A stretch of DNA of 58,250 nt. It comes from Cobetia crustatorum (GTDB taxonomy: Bacteria > Pseudomonadota > Gammaproteobacteria > Pseudomonadales > Halomonadaceae). The position numbers and the translations under genes are program-made. The stretch spans positions 1 through 58,250 of the forward strand of contig NZ_JEMF01000013.1 in the NCBI RefSeq assembly GCF_000591415.1, in the 5' to 3' direction. Positions 17,903-27,241 of the stretch are shown piece by piece. The notes beneath the pieces were generated by a model. It was not told the origin of the DNA. It saw nothing but the letters and a program-made list of their open reading frames with translations, and did no database searches. Each line of letters begins with the position of its first letter. The stretch's first letter is position 1.

Positions 17903-20317
17903 TCAATGCTTCCCGATAAATAAGGCGCGATAGCCTCGATAAAGACGGGTTTTCCAAGGCAATGCTGGCTTCAAGGTACCTCTGCGAAGCTTGTCACGTT
18001 GTTGTTCCAGAATCGTGACGACTGTCTCAGCATTGCATAAGTGACCGTGCTCAGGGGCCACATACACGGGATACTCGATCAGAGCGCCAGCCACCAGGGC
18101 ATCCACACTCAAGTGCCGAGTTCGTCTTGGGCACTCGACAAGGTCATGGGTCAGCCCCCAGCCAGCATAGAAGGGCAGGCCATGGGTCGTGACGGGCACA
18201 CCTCGTATCAGGGCTTCAAAGCCGGCGAGCGAGCAGAGCGTGTGTACATGATCCACCTGCTCAAATAACCGACTGATATTGCCGGTGGTCAATTCGAGAT
18301 CGTACGTCCCGCCTTCAGTCGCCACCTCGCCACTACGTCCCCCTGTGACAACGTCGGGATGCGGTTTATAGATCACGTAGCTTTCAGGGTGCAATTTCCG
18401 CGCCGCCTCAAGCAAAGCCTGATTGGTGCGTATCCCGGGGCACGCATGGCGTATCGAGGCATCTGACTCCACCTGGCCGACGACCAATATCACGTCACGG
18501 CCCTTGGCCATCGCGCGAAGGTCCGGCAATTCATCACCTTCTGAATTGTACTTGCTCAGTCCCAACTTGATCAGGCGCTCGCGTAATTGGCTTGCACGGC
18601 CTAACTCGGCATCGGTGAAATCATGATGCATCAACCAGTGCTCCAGTGTGCTTGAGCGACTGGCGTCAAAATGCATGCCGAGCGGGTCGAGGATCAGCGA
18701 AAGTGGCCGCGTGAGATCCACCCCCAGGCCGACTGAGCGCAAGAAACCGTCCTCGATTCGCCACAGAGAGCCCCCTTGTGCAATGACGGAGGCTTCCAGC
18801 TCTGCTGTGGTTCGGCTCGCCCAACTCAGCACGCGGGTAGGGTGCGGTGCCTGTTGTTCGCGCTGCGACAACGCTTGCGGATCATGAGCGGTGGTGACAC
18901 AAGCATTCTTTTGCAGCTTCTGCAGTGCGATGGCATCGCTTTTGACGAAGTCGCAGTGCGCCAATGGCCCCAGGAAGCCGGGCAGGAAATTACGCTTCCA
19001 GCGCGAGTACCCCGGCGCTATCCAGTGTCCTGCCAGCCTGGTAGCCATTCGCTTCTGGTCTGCAAGCAGCTGGATGATCTCTTCGAGCGTCGCGACCTGC
19101 TGGGTATAGGGATTGGCATAGCGGCTGTATTCGAGATAGGCCGCGGCAAACACCTGCTCAAGCGTGCGTGACTGCCCTCGGCGCGGACATTGCTGGCGAT
19201 CATCCGTCAGGCCCCAGCCGGCATAGAACGGCATGCCGTGACAGATCACCGGCAGGCCTGCCATCAGGGCCTCGAACCCAAGCTGGCTGGTCACGACATG
19301 GACGCCATCGACCTGTTCGAACAGGCACCAGGGGTTGATGTCGTCACTCAGCAGGGTGCAGCCAAGCTTGCGCGCCTCTTCCAGCAGATAGCCGCGCTTC
19401 TTGCCGGCGATCACATCCGGATGCACCTTGACCCACACCTCGGCTCCCTCGATTGCACATGCCTCCCTCAGCATGGCAAGGAAAGTCTCCGGGCTGGCCA
19501 TGCCGCCCACGACAGACGCATCCTCGGCGGTCTGATCCACGATGAGAAGTCGCTGCATGCCAGGCTTTCGGGCAGGGAGCTTGCCCTCTGGTGCATGGTT
19601 GTACTTGCTCAAGCGATGCATGCGCAGGCTTTCGAGAGCCGCGCGCGCGCGCGCCAGCAACGCCTCACTCTGACGCGTCGGCGCTTCATTGATCAGTTGC
19701 TCGAGATCACTCGGTTGGCGCGCATCGTAATAGATGCCCTGATGATCGACCACCATCGCCATGCCAGGGTAACCGGCGCTTGCCAGGGTCAGAGAACGCA
19801 GGAAACCATCCTCCAATGCAACGTAGGGCAATCCATGTTCAAGCGCATATTGGCGCGCACGTTTCGCCGTGGGTTTATGTCCCCAACCGACGACACGCAT
19901 GATGTTTGTCGAGGATTTCTGGCCCGCGAATTCTGGCGCAGTATTTATCCCTTTCGATGCCCCGAGTTCTGGCAAAGAATCAGCCTCGCTCGCTGCCGGT
20001 TGTTGTTCTTTTCCTACATTTTTTTTGCTCAGTGTACCTGTCGAGGCACGTCGCCTGGCAGCGAAAGATAAATTCTTGAAGTTGAGCGAGTTGTCATTTT
20101 TCTGACATGAAAGGGGTGTAAGCCCTCTTGTCAGTGGCAGCAACTCGGGAATGAAGCAGGCAAGAAGTGGTTGGCGATAAATACCTGAAGAAAAACAGAG
20201 CGATGCCCCAGAGATCGCGTCATTCGTGACATCTGCTGATCCGTGCCGAGCGTGAGAGGCGCAGGGCAGAGCACGCATGAGAAGCTCCCATCCTTGGTTC
20301 ATTGCCGCCTTCAGCAT
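17903..20317 (-). CDS. kpsC: Capsule polysaccharide Kdo transferase, KpsC/LipA family (two modules)
   Basis: The 804-residue protein holds the two homologous halves of KpsC, each with an EDGFLRS motif (ALEDGFLRSLTL in the first, RIEDGFLRSVGL in the second) and a later VHVVTSQLGFEAL or VHTLCSLAGFEALI core with a YAGWGLT loop. In E. coli the halves alternate Kdo linkages to build the short poly-Kdo linker. Near residue 44 SSGIYRQPLLACF matches the usual N terminus (SPGIWRIPHLEAF-like), so a start near 20317 is reasonable; in-frame ATGs at codons 6 and 14 are alternatives. About 50 extra residues, charged and repetitive, sit between this strand and the first catalytic module. Confidence 0.9.
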   Translation of the reverse strand: MLKAAMNQGWELLMRALPCASHARHGSADVTNDAISGASLCFSSGIYRQPLLACFIPELLPLTRGLTPLSCQKNDNSLNFKNLSFAARRRASTGTLSKKNVGKEQQPAASEADSLPELGASKGINTAPEFAGQKSSTNIMRVVGWGHKPTAKRARQYALEHGLPYVALEDGFLRSLTLASAGYPGMAMVVDHQGIYYDARQPSDLEQLINEAPTRQSEALLARARAALESLRMHRLSKYNHAPEGKLPARKPGMQRLLIVDQTAEDASVVGGMASPETFLAMLREACAIEGAEVWVKVHPDVIAGKKRGYLLEEARKLGCTLLSDDINPWCLFEQVDGVHVVTSQLGFEALMAGLPVICHGMPFYAGWGLTDDRQQCPRRGQSRTLEQVFAAAYLEYSRYANPYTQQVATLEEIIQLLADQKRMATRLAGHWIAPGYSRWKRNFLPGFLGPLAHCDFVKSDAIALQKLQKNACVTTAHDPQALSQREQQAPHPTRVLSWASRTTAELEASVIAQGGSLWRIEDGFLRSVGLGVDLTRPLSLILDPLGMHFDASRSSTLEHWLMHHDFTDAELGRASQLRERLIKLGLSKYNSEGDELPDLRAMAKGRDVILVVGQVESDASIRHACPGIRTNQALLEAARKLHPESYVIYKPHPDVVTGGRSGEVATEGGTYDLELTTGNISRLFEQVDHVHTLCSLAGFEALIRGVPVTTHGLPFYAGWGLTHDLVECPRRTRHLSVDALVAGALIEYPVYVAPEHGHLCNAETVVTILEQQRDKLRRGTLKPALPWKTRLYRGYRALFIGKH

Positions 20318-20667
20318 GCAGGGTGTCCGTTTCAGATAAGAAAAGTGACTGCTTACTCGTGATGCTCAGCACGCCTGGTGAGACTGTCGTGTGAGACCGT
20401 TGACTCAGAGTCCGCAAATAGGGAAAGTACGCAAAGTGACGAACGAATTCAATCAAGTCTTTGCTCGCGATATTGATAGCAGGCAAATGATTAACCTGTG
20501 CTTTGTTTTGTTTGTCAGCTTTTTCACTGCATGCTTCAGCAGTAATAGCTTTGCTGCTAAAGTGCCACGCTCTGCGATGCATGTTCATTAATGCTTGAGC
20601 TTCATATGAACGTGAAGCGCAGGGCTTGACAAGAAGAAGCGGCAGGACGCCAAGGGAACGCTAGTAG
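20318..20667. other. Divergent intergenic region between kpsC and the sulfate permease gene
   Basis: Promoters for the minus-strand kpsC unit and the plus-strand sulfate unit should both lie in these 350 bp, but I see no clear -35/-10 pair. A short plus-strand frame at 20487-20591 would give a 34-residue peptide with a signal-peptide-like start (MINLCFVLFVSFFTACF). It has little support and is not called as a gene. Confidence 0.5.
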
Positions 20668-22446
20668 ATGGAAATCGCGCAGCACATGGATGCTTTTATC
20701 ACCCTGGTGGTGACGGTAGGAGTGTTGGCAGGGCTTGTCTGGAATCGTTGGCCGGCGGAGTGGCTGATGATGGCCGCTGCCGTGTCGTTGATTCTGCTGG
20801 GCGTCATTTCTCCGGCGACCTTCCTGGCCGGATTCGCCAACCCGGGCATCATGACCATCGGCGCGCTTTTCGTGGTCGCCGCCGGCGTGCAGGAAACCGG
20901 GGCGCTGCGCTGGATGCTCGAGCGTCTGCTCGGGCGCCCCAGCTCTCCTTCTTCAGCATTGGCACGCCTGATGCCGATCACCTCGCTGCTCAGCGCCTTT
21001 CTGAACAATACTCCCGTCGTCGCACTCTTCATTGGCCTGGTTCAGGGCTGGTGCGCGCGCATGAAGATCTCGCCTTCGCGTCTGCTGATGCCCATGAGCT
21101 ATGCCGCCATTCTCGGCGGTACCTGCACCCTGATCGGCACCAGTACCAATCTGGTCGTCGACGGCCTGCTGCAGTCCCAGGCCAATCTGCCCGGGCTCGG
21201 CATCTTTGATATCTCTGCGCTGGGCGTGCCTGTGCTGATCATCGGCACTCTGTGGATGGTACTGATCGGCTGGCGCTTCCTGCCCCAGCGCAAGGGGCTG
21301 GTCGAACAGCTCGGCAATGGGCGCGAGTATTCCGTGGCCATGCGAGTGGCCGACAAGGGGCCGCTGCACGACAAGAGCATCGAAGAGGCGGGCCTGCGCA
21401 GTCTTCGATTCGGCTATCTGGCCGAGATAGAACGTTCCGGCAAGCTACTGTCCATGGTCGGCCCTGACACCATTCTCCAGTCCGGTGATCGCCTCATCTT
21501 TGTGGGTGTCGCGGACACTGCGCATGAAGTGCGTGTTTTCCGCGGGCTGGAAAGCGACGCCGCAGGCCTGGATCTGGATCATCATCAGCGCCGCATGGTC
21601 GAGGCCGTCATCGCCCCAAGCTCGCCCGTCGTCGGCATGAACGTACGTGAAGCGCGCTTTCGTACTCGCTATCAGTCCGTGATTCTCGCCGTGTCACGTG
21701 ATGGTGAACGCATCAACAGTAAGGTCGGTGACATCGTGCTGCGCCCTGGTGACACCCTGTTGCTGGAAGCCGCTGCCGATTTCACGCGCCTGCATCGTTA
21801 TAACCGCGAATTCCTGCTGGTCAGTACGCTGGATGGCAATGGCATGCCCAATCTGACCAAGGCGCCCATCGCACTCGCCATCATGAGTCTGATGATCATC
21901 ACGCACCTGGCGGGCATGGCCGAGCTGGTCGAGGCGGCGGTGGCGGCCGCCATTCTGATGGTCTTCACCGGCTGCCTCCCGGCCTCGCAGGCGCGCGCCA
22001 GCATTGATGGCAGCGTGCTGGTCGTCATTGCCGCTGCATTGGGGCTGGGACAGGCGATGACCGACAGTGGTGCGGCCCAGATGGTGGCGGACCAGCTCAT
22101 GCAGCTGGGCGGTGGCTCGCCGCTGCTGATGCTGGCACTCGTCTATCTCACCACGACACTATTTACCGAGATCATCACCAACAACGCCGCCGCCGTGTTG
22201 ATGTTTCCGATCGCCATGGCTGTCAGCGAGCAGCTGGGGGTCTCATTGATGCCCTATGCGATTGCCATCATGTTCGCGGCCTCGGCCAGTTTCCTTACCC
22301 CGCTGGGCTATCAGACCAACCTGATGGTGATGGGCCCGGGGGGCTACAAGGTGTCCGATTACATGAAGGTCGGTTTGCCGATGAGCATTATCGTCGGCGT
22401 CACCTCGGTCGCTCTGATTCCGCTGATCTGGCCATTTACGAGCTAA
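20668..22446 (+). CDS. SLC13/DASS-family permease with RCK (TrkA-C) domains, probable sulfate transporter
   Basis: The 592-residue membrane protein has two halves of the divalent anion:sodium symporter fold, each with an Asn-rich hairpin motif (LLSAFLNNTPVVALF near 110 and EIITNNAAAVLMFP near 505). Two cytoplasmic TrkA_C/RCK-like domains lie between them (about 215-390). Relatives carry sulfate in marine and soil bacteria. The next three genes (cysQ, cysD, cysNC) act on sulfate activation, which fits sulfate as the cargo. An AAGGGA site lies about a dozen bases before the ATG; a second in-frame ATG at 20689 is possible. Confidence 0.85.
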   Translation: MEIAQHMDAFITLVVTVGVLAGLVWNRWPAEWLMMAAAVSLILLGVISPATFLAGFANPGIMTIGALFVVAAGVQETGALRWMLERLLGRPSSPSSALARLMPITSLLSAFLNNTPVVALFIGLVQGWCARMKISPSRLLMPMSYAAILGGTCTLIGTSTNLVVDGLLQSQANLPGLGIFDISALGVPVLIIGTLWMVLIGWRFLPQRKGLVEQLGNGREYSVAMRVADKGPLHDKSIEEAGLRSLRFGYLAEIERSGKLLSMVGPDTILQSGDRLIFVGVADTAHEVRVFRGLESDAAGLDLDHHQRRMVEAVIAPSSPVVGMNVREARFRTRYQSVILAVSRDGERINSKVGDIVLRPGDTLLLEAAADFTRLHRYNREFLLVSTLDGNGMPNLTKAPIALAIMSLMIITHLAGMAELVEAAVAAAILMVFTGCLPASQARASIDGSVLVVIAAALGLGQAMTDSGAAQMVADQLMQLGGGSPLLMLALVYLTTTLFTEIITNNAAAVLMFPIAMAVSEQLGVSLMPYAIAIMFAASASFLTPLGYQTNLMVMGPGGYKVSDYMKVGLPMSIIVGVTSVALIPLIWPFTS

Positions 22447-22536
22447 ACCATGTTCTGCTTCGTCTGGCAGCCGCTGGCGAGCGTTACCCTTTACATCGTC
22501 AGCCTGGCTGGCGAATTAACACTGACAGGAAGGCAC

Positions 22537-23385
22537 ATGACGGATACGACAGTGAGCACGACCGACAGCACGACACGCGCCATGTTGAATGCGTTGGAGG
22601 CCATTGCTCGCAAGGCGGGCGCTGCCATCATGGAGATCTACGAGAGCGGTGATTTCACGGTTGATATGAAGTCGGATGATTCCCCGCTGACCACGGCAGA
22701 CCGTGCAGCGCACGCCGTCATCGTCGACGGTCTGAAGGCCATGGAGGTCGAATTCGGCGCCACACCGATCCTGTCCGAGGAAGACGCGGACATCAGCTGG
22801 GATGTGCGTAGTGACTGGACGCGTTACTGGCTGGTCGATCCGCTGGATGGCACCAAGGAATTCATCAAGCGCAATGGCGAATTCACCGTCAACATCGCGC
22901 TGATCGAGCAGGGCGTGCCGACAATGGGCGTCGTCTATGCGCCGGCCATCGAGACGCTCTACGTCGGTGCCCAGCAAGGAGAAGGCCAGGCCGCCATCGC
23001 CGAGAAACAGGTTGGCGAGGGTGAGCGTCAGGCCATCGCCGTCAGTGACGTGCCGAGCACCACCGACAGCTGGCGCATCGTCGGGAGTCGCTCTCACCAG
23101 ACCGAAGAATTCAAGGCGTTCGTCGCCGACTTCGCTGCCTGCGATATCGTCGCCATGGGCAGTTCACTGAAGCTGTGCCTGGTGGCGGAAGGGGCCGCAG
23201 ACCTCTACCCGCGCCTCGGCCCGACCTGTGAATGGGATACCGGTGCCGCGCATGCGGTGGTCGAAGCCGCGGGTGGTCAGGTGCTGAATGCCGAGACCCG
23301 TCAGGCGCTGCGCTACAACCAGCATGACAGCGTGCTCAACCCCTATTTCATCGTCTGTGCCAAGCCGGCCGCTCCCTGGGCATGA
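22537..23385 (+). CDS. cysQ: 3'(2'),5'-bisphosphate nucleotidase CysQ
   Basis: A 282-residue member of the inositol monophosphatase superfamily. It shows LSEEDADISW, the metal motif DPLDGTKEFIKRNGEF and the second metal motif WDTGAAHAVVEAAGG. CysQ removes the 3' phosphate from PAP, the product left when PAPS is used by sulfotransferases or PAPS reductase, and so relieves product inhibition. AGGAAGG lies just before the ATG at 22537, which I prefer to the longer open frame from 22450. Its place between the permease and cysD supports a role in PAPS turnover. Confidence 0.93.
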   Translation: MTDTTVSTTDSTTRAMLNALEAIARKAGAAIMEIYESGDFTVDMKSDDSPLTTADRAAHAVIVDGLKAMEVEFGATPILSEEDADISWDVRSDWTRYWLVDPLDGTKEFIKRNGEFTVNIALIEQGVPTMGVVYAPAIETLYVGAQQGEGQAAIAEKQVGEGERQAIAVSDVPSTTDSWRIVGSRSHQTEEFKAFVADFAACDIVAMGSSLKLCLVAEGAADLYPRLGPTCEWDTGAAHAVVEAAGGQVLNAETRQALRYNQHDSVLNPYFIVCAKPAAPWA

Positions 23386-23545
23386 ACCAGACGCTAGACA
23401 GAGGGTAGGCAAGCGTCACCGGACTGACGCCAGAAGATGTCAGTCTCGTGTCAAAGATACTATGTTCTCTTCGCAGCGAGTTTCGTGTGTCAGCGTGTGC
23501 GAAGAGGATAAGGACAACTAGCAGAGTGATCTCAAGGAACCTGTA

Positions 23546-24487
23546 ATGACTGCATCATCTACGGCCGACAAGCTCGGCATCACACCGGAACGTCAGACCC
23601 ACCTCAAGCAGCTTGAGGCCGAATCCATTCACATCATCCGTGAAGTGGCAGCGGAATTTGCCAATCCGGTCATGTTGTACTCCATTGGCAAGGATTCCGC
23701 CGTCATGCTGCACCTGGCGCGCAAGGCCTTTGCGCCGGGCGTCCCGCCGTTCCCGCTGATGCATGTCAACACCACCTGGAAATTCCAGGAAATGATCAAG
23801 TTCCGCGACGAGATGGCTGCGGAAGTCGGCATGGAGTTGATCGAGCACATCAACCAGGAAGGCGTCGCGGCGGGCATCAACCCGTTCGATCACGGCAGCG
23901 CCAAGTACACCGACATCATGAAGACCGCCGGTCTCAAGCAGGCACTCGACAAGCACGGCTTCGATGCTGCCTTCGGTGGTGCACGTCGTGATGAGGAAGC
24001 CTCGCGGGCCAAGGAGCGTGTCTACTCCTTCCGCGATCAGTACCATCGCTGGGACCCCAAGAACCAGCGTCCGGAGCTGTGGAACATCTACAACTCCAAG
24101 ATCAACAAGGGTGAGTCCATCCGCGTCTTCCCGCTCTCCAACTGGACCGAGCTGGACATCTGGCAGTATATCTATCTCGAATCCATCAAGATCGTGCCGC
24201 TCTATTACTCCGCCGTGCGTCCGGTGGTGAAGCGTGACGGCCTCGACATCATGGTCGATGACGACCGTCTGCCGCTGGCCGAAGGCGAAGTGCCGGAAAT
24301 GAAGTCCGTGCGTTTCCGTACCCTGGGCTGCTACCCGCTGACCGGCGCCGTGGAATCCACCGCCGCGACCCTGCCGGAAATCATCCAGGAAATGCTGCTG
24401 ACGCGTACCAGCGAGCGCTCCGGTCGTGCCATCGATCACGACCAGGCAGGCTCGATGGAGAAGAAGAAGCGCGAAGGTTATTTCTAG
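23546..24487 (+). CDS. cysD: Sulfate adenylyltransferase subunit 2, CysD
   Basis: A 313-residue ATP pyrophosphatase of the PAPS-reductase-like fold, with the PP-loop motif [14 protein letters not shown] near residue 49 and the family block [16 protein letters not shown]. With CysN it makes adenylyl sulfate from ATP and sulfate, driven by GTP hydrolysis. AAGGAA precedes the ATG at 23546. It lies 160 bases after cysQ and 170 before cysNC, so all four sulfate genes probably form one unit. Confidence 0.96.
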   Translation: MTASSTADKLGITPERQTHLKQLEAESIHIIREVAAEFANPVMLYSIGKDSAVMLHLARKAFAPGVPPFPLMHVNTTWKFQEMIKFRDEMAAEVGMELIEHINQEGVAAGINPFDHGSAKYTDIMKTAGLKQALDKHGFDAAFGGARRDEEASRAKERVYSFRDQYHRWDPKNQRPELWNIYNSKINKGESIRVFPLSNWTELDIWQYIYLESIKIVPLYYSAVRPVVKRDGLDIMVDDDRLPLAEGEVPEMKSVRFRTLGCYPLTGAVESTAATLPEIIQEMLLTRTSERSGRAIDHDQAGSMEKKKREGYF

Positions 24488-24657
24488 GCCACGCGCCAGG
24501 TACCCGGCTCTGTCGCCAGTAACGGCGATGGCATGCTTCAAGGCAAGCAAGACTCTACAAAATTGACAGGACGAGGATGTCCCAAGCGCTGGAAGCGTCG
24601 CGCCTCATACGCCACAAGACGCTCGCGCCGGACAGGCCTCGTTCAGGGAGAATGACA

Positions 24658-26571
24658 GTGTCACACCAGTCGACGATGATCGCGGAAAATATCGAAGCCT
24701 ATCTCAAGGAACACGAGCAGAAAGACCTGCTGCGTTTCATCACCTGCGGCAGCGTGGATGACGGCAAGTCGACCCTGATCGGTCGCCTGCTTCACGACTC
24801 CAAGATGATCTATGAAGATCAGCTGGCCGCCATCACCCGCGATTCCAAGAAGAGCGGCACCACCGGCAAGGTCGATCTGGCGCTGCTGGTCGATGGCCTG
24901 CAGTCTGAGCGTGAGCAGGGCATCACCATCGATGTCGCCTACCGCTACTTCTCCACCGACAAGCGCAAGTTCATCATCGCCGATACCCCGGGGCACGAGC
25001 AGTACACCCGCAACATGGCGACCGGGGCGTCCACCGCGAGCCTGGCGATCATCCTGATCGATGCGCGTTATGGCGTGCAGACCCAGACTCGTCGTCACAG
25101 CTACATCTGCTCGCTGCTGGGTATCCAGCACCTGGTGGTCGCGGTCAACAAGATGGATATCGTCGACTACTCCCAGGAACGCTTCGACGAGATCGTTGCG
25201 GACTACAAGGAGTTCGCCAAGGACCTGGAAGTCCCGGATATCCGCTTCGTGCCGCTGTCCGCGCTGGAAGGCGACAACGTCGTCTCCATCAGCGAGCACA
25301 CCCCGTGGTACGACGATGCCGCCGCCTACGAGGCGCGTCCGCTGATGGACATCCTCGAGACCGTCGATGTCACCGAGGATAGCAACCTGACCGACCTGCG
25401 CTTCCCGGTGCAGTACGTCAACCGCCCGAACCTCAACTTCCGTGGCTACTGCGGCACCCTGGCCGCCGGTACCGTCTCGCCGGGTCAGCAGATCAAGGTG
25501 CTGCCCTCCGGCAGCATCTCCACCGTCGAGCGCATCGTCACTTTCGATGGCGATCTCGACATCGCCTGGCCGGGTCAGGCCGTCACGCTGACCCTGACCG
25601 ACGAGATCGATATCTCGCGTGGCGACATGATCGTCGCCGAAGATTCCGATCTGGAGCCGTGTACCGCCTTCACCGCGGATGTGGTGTGGATGCACGAAGA
25701 CCCGCTGATCGTCGGCAAGGAATACGAGCTCAAGCTCGGCACTTCCAGTGTCATCGGTCGCGTCGGTCGCATCATCCACCAGACCGACGTCAATACCATG
25801 GCGCGCAACGAAGCGGAGAACATCCCGCTCAACGGCATCGCCCGCGTGCAGGTCGAACTGACCCAGCCGCTGGCCATGGACAGCTACCAGCGCTCGCCGC
25901 ATACCGGCAGCTTCGTGTTCATCGACCGCCTGTCCAACATCACCATCGGTGCGGGCATGGTCAAGGAGACCCTGAGTGCCAGCAACATCGTGTGGCACGA
26001 CATGGCGGTCACCAAGCAGCGTCGCGCCGATCGCAACAAGCAGAAGCCGTGCATCATCTGGTTCACCGGCCTGTCCGGTGCCGGCAAGTCCACCGCCGCC
26101 AATGCACTGGAACGTCAGTTGTTCGCCATGGGCTACAACACCTACCTGCTGGACGGCGACAACGTGCGTCACGGCCTGTGTGGTGATCTGGGCTTCAGCG
26201 AAGACGACCGCGCCGAGAACATCCGTCGTGTCGGCGAAGTTGCCAAGCTGATGGTCGATGCCGGCATGATCACCCTGGTCAGCTTCATCTCGCCGTTCCA
26301 GGCCGATCGCCAGACCGTGCGTGACATGGTCGGCACTGACGAGTTCATCGAAGTCTTCGTCAACACGCCGATCAGCGTCTGCGAAGAGCGCGATCCCAAG
26401 GGCCTGTACCGCAAGGCGCGTGCCGGTGAGATCAGCGACTTCACCGGCATCAGCTCGCCGTATGAAGCGCCGGAGAACCCGGAAATCGAGATCAACACGG
26501 GTGAACTGAGCCTCGAGCAGACCGCACTCAAGCTGGTCAATCAGCTCAAGCACTACAACGTCATCGGCTGA
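24658..26571 (+). CDS. cysNC: Bifunctional sulfate adenylyltransferase GTPase subunit / adenylylsulfate kinase
   Basis: About 637 residues with two domains. The first (to about 430) is the CysN GTPase, with P-loop [30 protein letters not shown] and NKMD. The second is the CysC APS kinase, with [15 protein letters not shown] and the active serine in [11 protein letters not shown]. Together with CysD it turns sulfate into PAPS. The start is uncertain: AGGGAG (24645-24650) is best spaced for the GTG at 24658 and the family match starts right there ([15 protein letters not shown]), but ATGs at 24652 and 24577 are in frame. A GNRA-loop hairpin follows the stop. Confidence 0.95.
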   Translation: MSHQSTMIAENIEAYLKEHEQKDLLRFITCGSVDDGKSTLIGRLLHDSKMIYEDQLAAITRDSKKSGTTGKVDLALLVDGLQSEREQGITIDVAYRYFSTDKRKFIIADTPGHEQYTRNMATGASTASLAIILIDARYGVQTQTRRHSYICSLLGIQHLVVAVNKMDIVDYSQERFDEIVADYKEFAKDLEVPDIRFVPLSALEGDNVVSISEHTPWYDDAAAYEARPLMDILETVDVTEDSNLTDLRFPVQYVNRPNLNFRGYCGTLAAGTVSPGQQIKVLPSGSISTVERIVTFDGDLDIAWPGQAVTLTLTDEIDISRGDMIVAEDSDLEPCTAFTADVVWMHEDPLIVGKEYELKLGTSSVIGRVGRIIHQTDVNTMARNEAENIPLNGIARVQVELTQPLAMDSYQRSPHTGSFVFIDRLSNITIGAGMVKETLSASNIVWHDMAVTKQRRADRNKQKPCIIWFTGLSGAGKSTAANALERQLFAMGYNTYLLDGDNVRHGLCGDLGFSEDDRAENIRRVGEVAKLMVDAGMITLVSFISPFQADRQTVRDMVGTDEFIEVFVNTPISVCEERDPKGLYRKARAGEISDFTGISSPYEAPENPEIEINTGELSLEQTALKLVNQLKHYNVIG

Positions 26572-26589
26572 TGCATTCACGCCGATCAG

Positions 26590-26618
26590 CCCTCGCCGCA
26601 AGGCGGGGGCGTTTGCCG
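26590..26618 (+). terminator. Candidate terminator after cysNC
   Basis: CCCTCGCC and GGCGGGGG form an eight-pair stem (one G-T pair) around a GCAA tetraloop, followed by CGTTTGCCGTTT. The T-tract is interrupted, so it may only weaken read-through into the lipoprotein gene. Confidence 0.5.
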
Positions 26619-26633
26619 TTTCAGGACTCACAT

Positions 26634-27062
26634 ATGACTTTATCCCGATTCAAACAGCGCTTGCCGCATGTCGTGCGTCTCGCGGCAGTGGCAGGCCTGG
26701 CACTGGCCATCACCGGTTGCGCGACCTCCTATCCGGAATCTACCGGTGCCGGCAGCACCAACCTGGCCAACCTGACCGGCGCTGCGTCACTGCCGGCGGA
26801 TGTCTCGTCATTTCTCGACAGCGCCGCCCCCGGCAGCGTGATTGCCGTGCCGACTAGCCCTTGGGGCAGCAACGTCGAAGTGGTCGCCCATGAGCGCTAC
26901 TTCGCGGCCAGCGGACGTATCTGTCGCGAGCTGACGGTCTCCAATTCGCGTGATCTGCCAAGCAAGGAGCTGGCGTGCCGGACCAGCAATGACGGCAAGG
27001 CCGGTGAAGGCACCTGGGTGACCCAGCGGTTGGTGACCGGCCTGCTGGAAGAGGCCCGCTGA
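26634..27062 (+). CDS. Small lipoprotein (DVU3141-like family)
   Basis: The 142-residue product has a basic start, a hydrophobic segment and the lipobox LAITGC ending at the cysteine acylation site near residue 28, so it should be a lipoprotein. The mature part carries an ADVSSFLDSAAPGSVI stretch, then SPWGSNVEVVAHERYFAASG and a second half with two cysteines. This resembles the small DVU3141-type family, often next to polysaccharide export genes; the assignment is from memory of the motif. It precedes the exporter gene by 179 bases and may assist the outer-membrane channel. The ATG at 26634 is chosen because the signal peptide starts there. Confidence 0.75.
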   Translation: MTLSRFKQRLPHVVRLAAVAGLALAITGCATSYPESTGAGSTNLANLTGAASLPADVSSFLDSAAPGSVIAVPTSPWGSNVEVVAHERYFAASGRICRELTVSNSRDLPSKELACRTSNDGKAGEGTWVTQRLVTGLLEEAR

Positions 27063-27072
27063 GGAGCTTTTC

Positions 27073-27105
27073 AATAACTTCTCAACAACTTCTCGGCACC
27101 TTCTC
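27073..27105. repeat. Three tandem 11-bp units upstream of the exporter gene
   Basis: AATAACTTCTC, AACAACTTCTC and GGCACCTTCTC follow each other without gaps. Further on, TGCAC recurs at 27193, 27205 and 27219 in a T-rich stretch. Both lie in the 179-bp leader of the export operon and might be regulatory; nothing proves it. Confidence 0.5.
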
Positions 27106-27241
27106 GCTGAAAGGCCCGCACCTGGCTTGGCGTGAAACGACGATTGCAGGAAGCAGGCAAGTGTGACCGGCACTGTCATTCCTGACCGACGCTGCACTAT
27201 TTTTTGCACGATTTTCTTTGCACTACGAGGGGCCTAGCCCG

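Noticed and set aside
20487-20591. Short frame with a signal-peptide-like start in the kpsC/permease gap.
   Set aside because: Only 34 residues, weak ribosome site, no family match, and the gap must contain two promoters.
24661-26631. Minus-strand open frame of 656 codons opposite cysNC.
   Set aside because: Antisense shadow of a highly conserved GC-rich gene; no recognisable protein motif.
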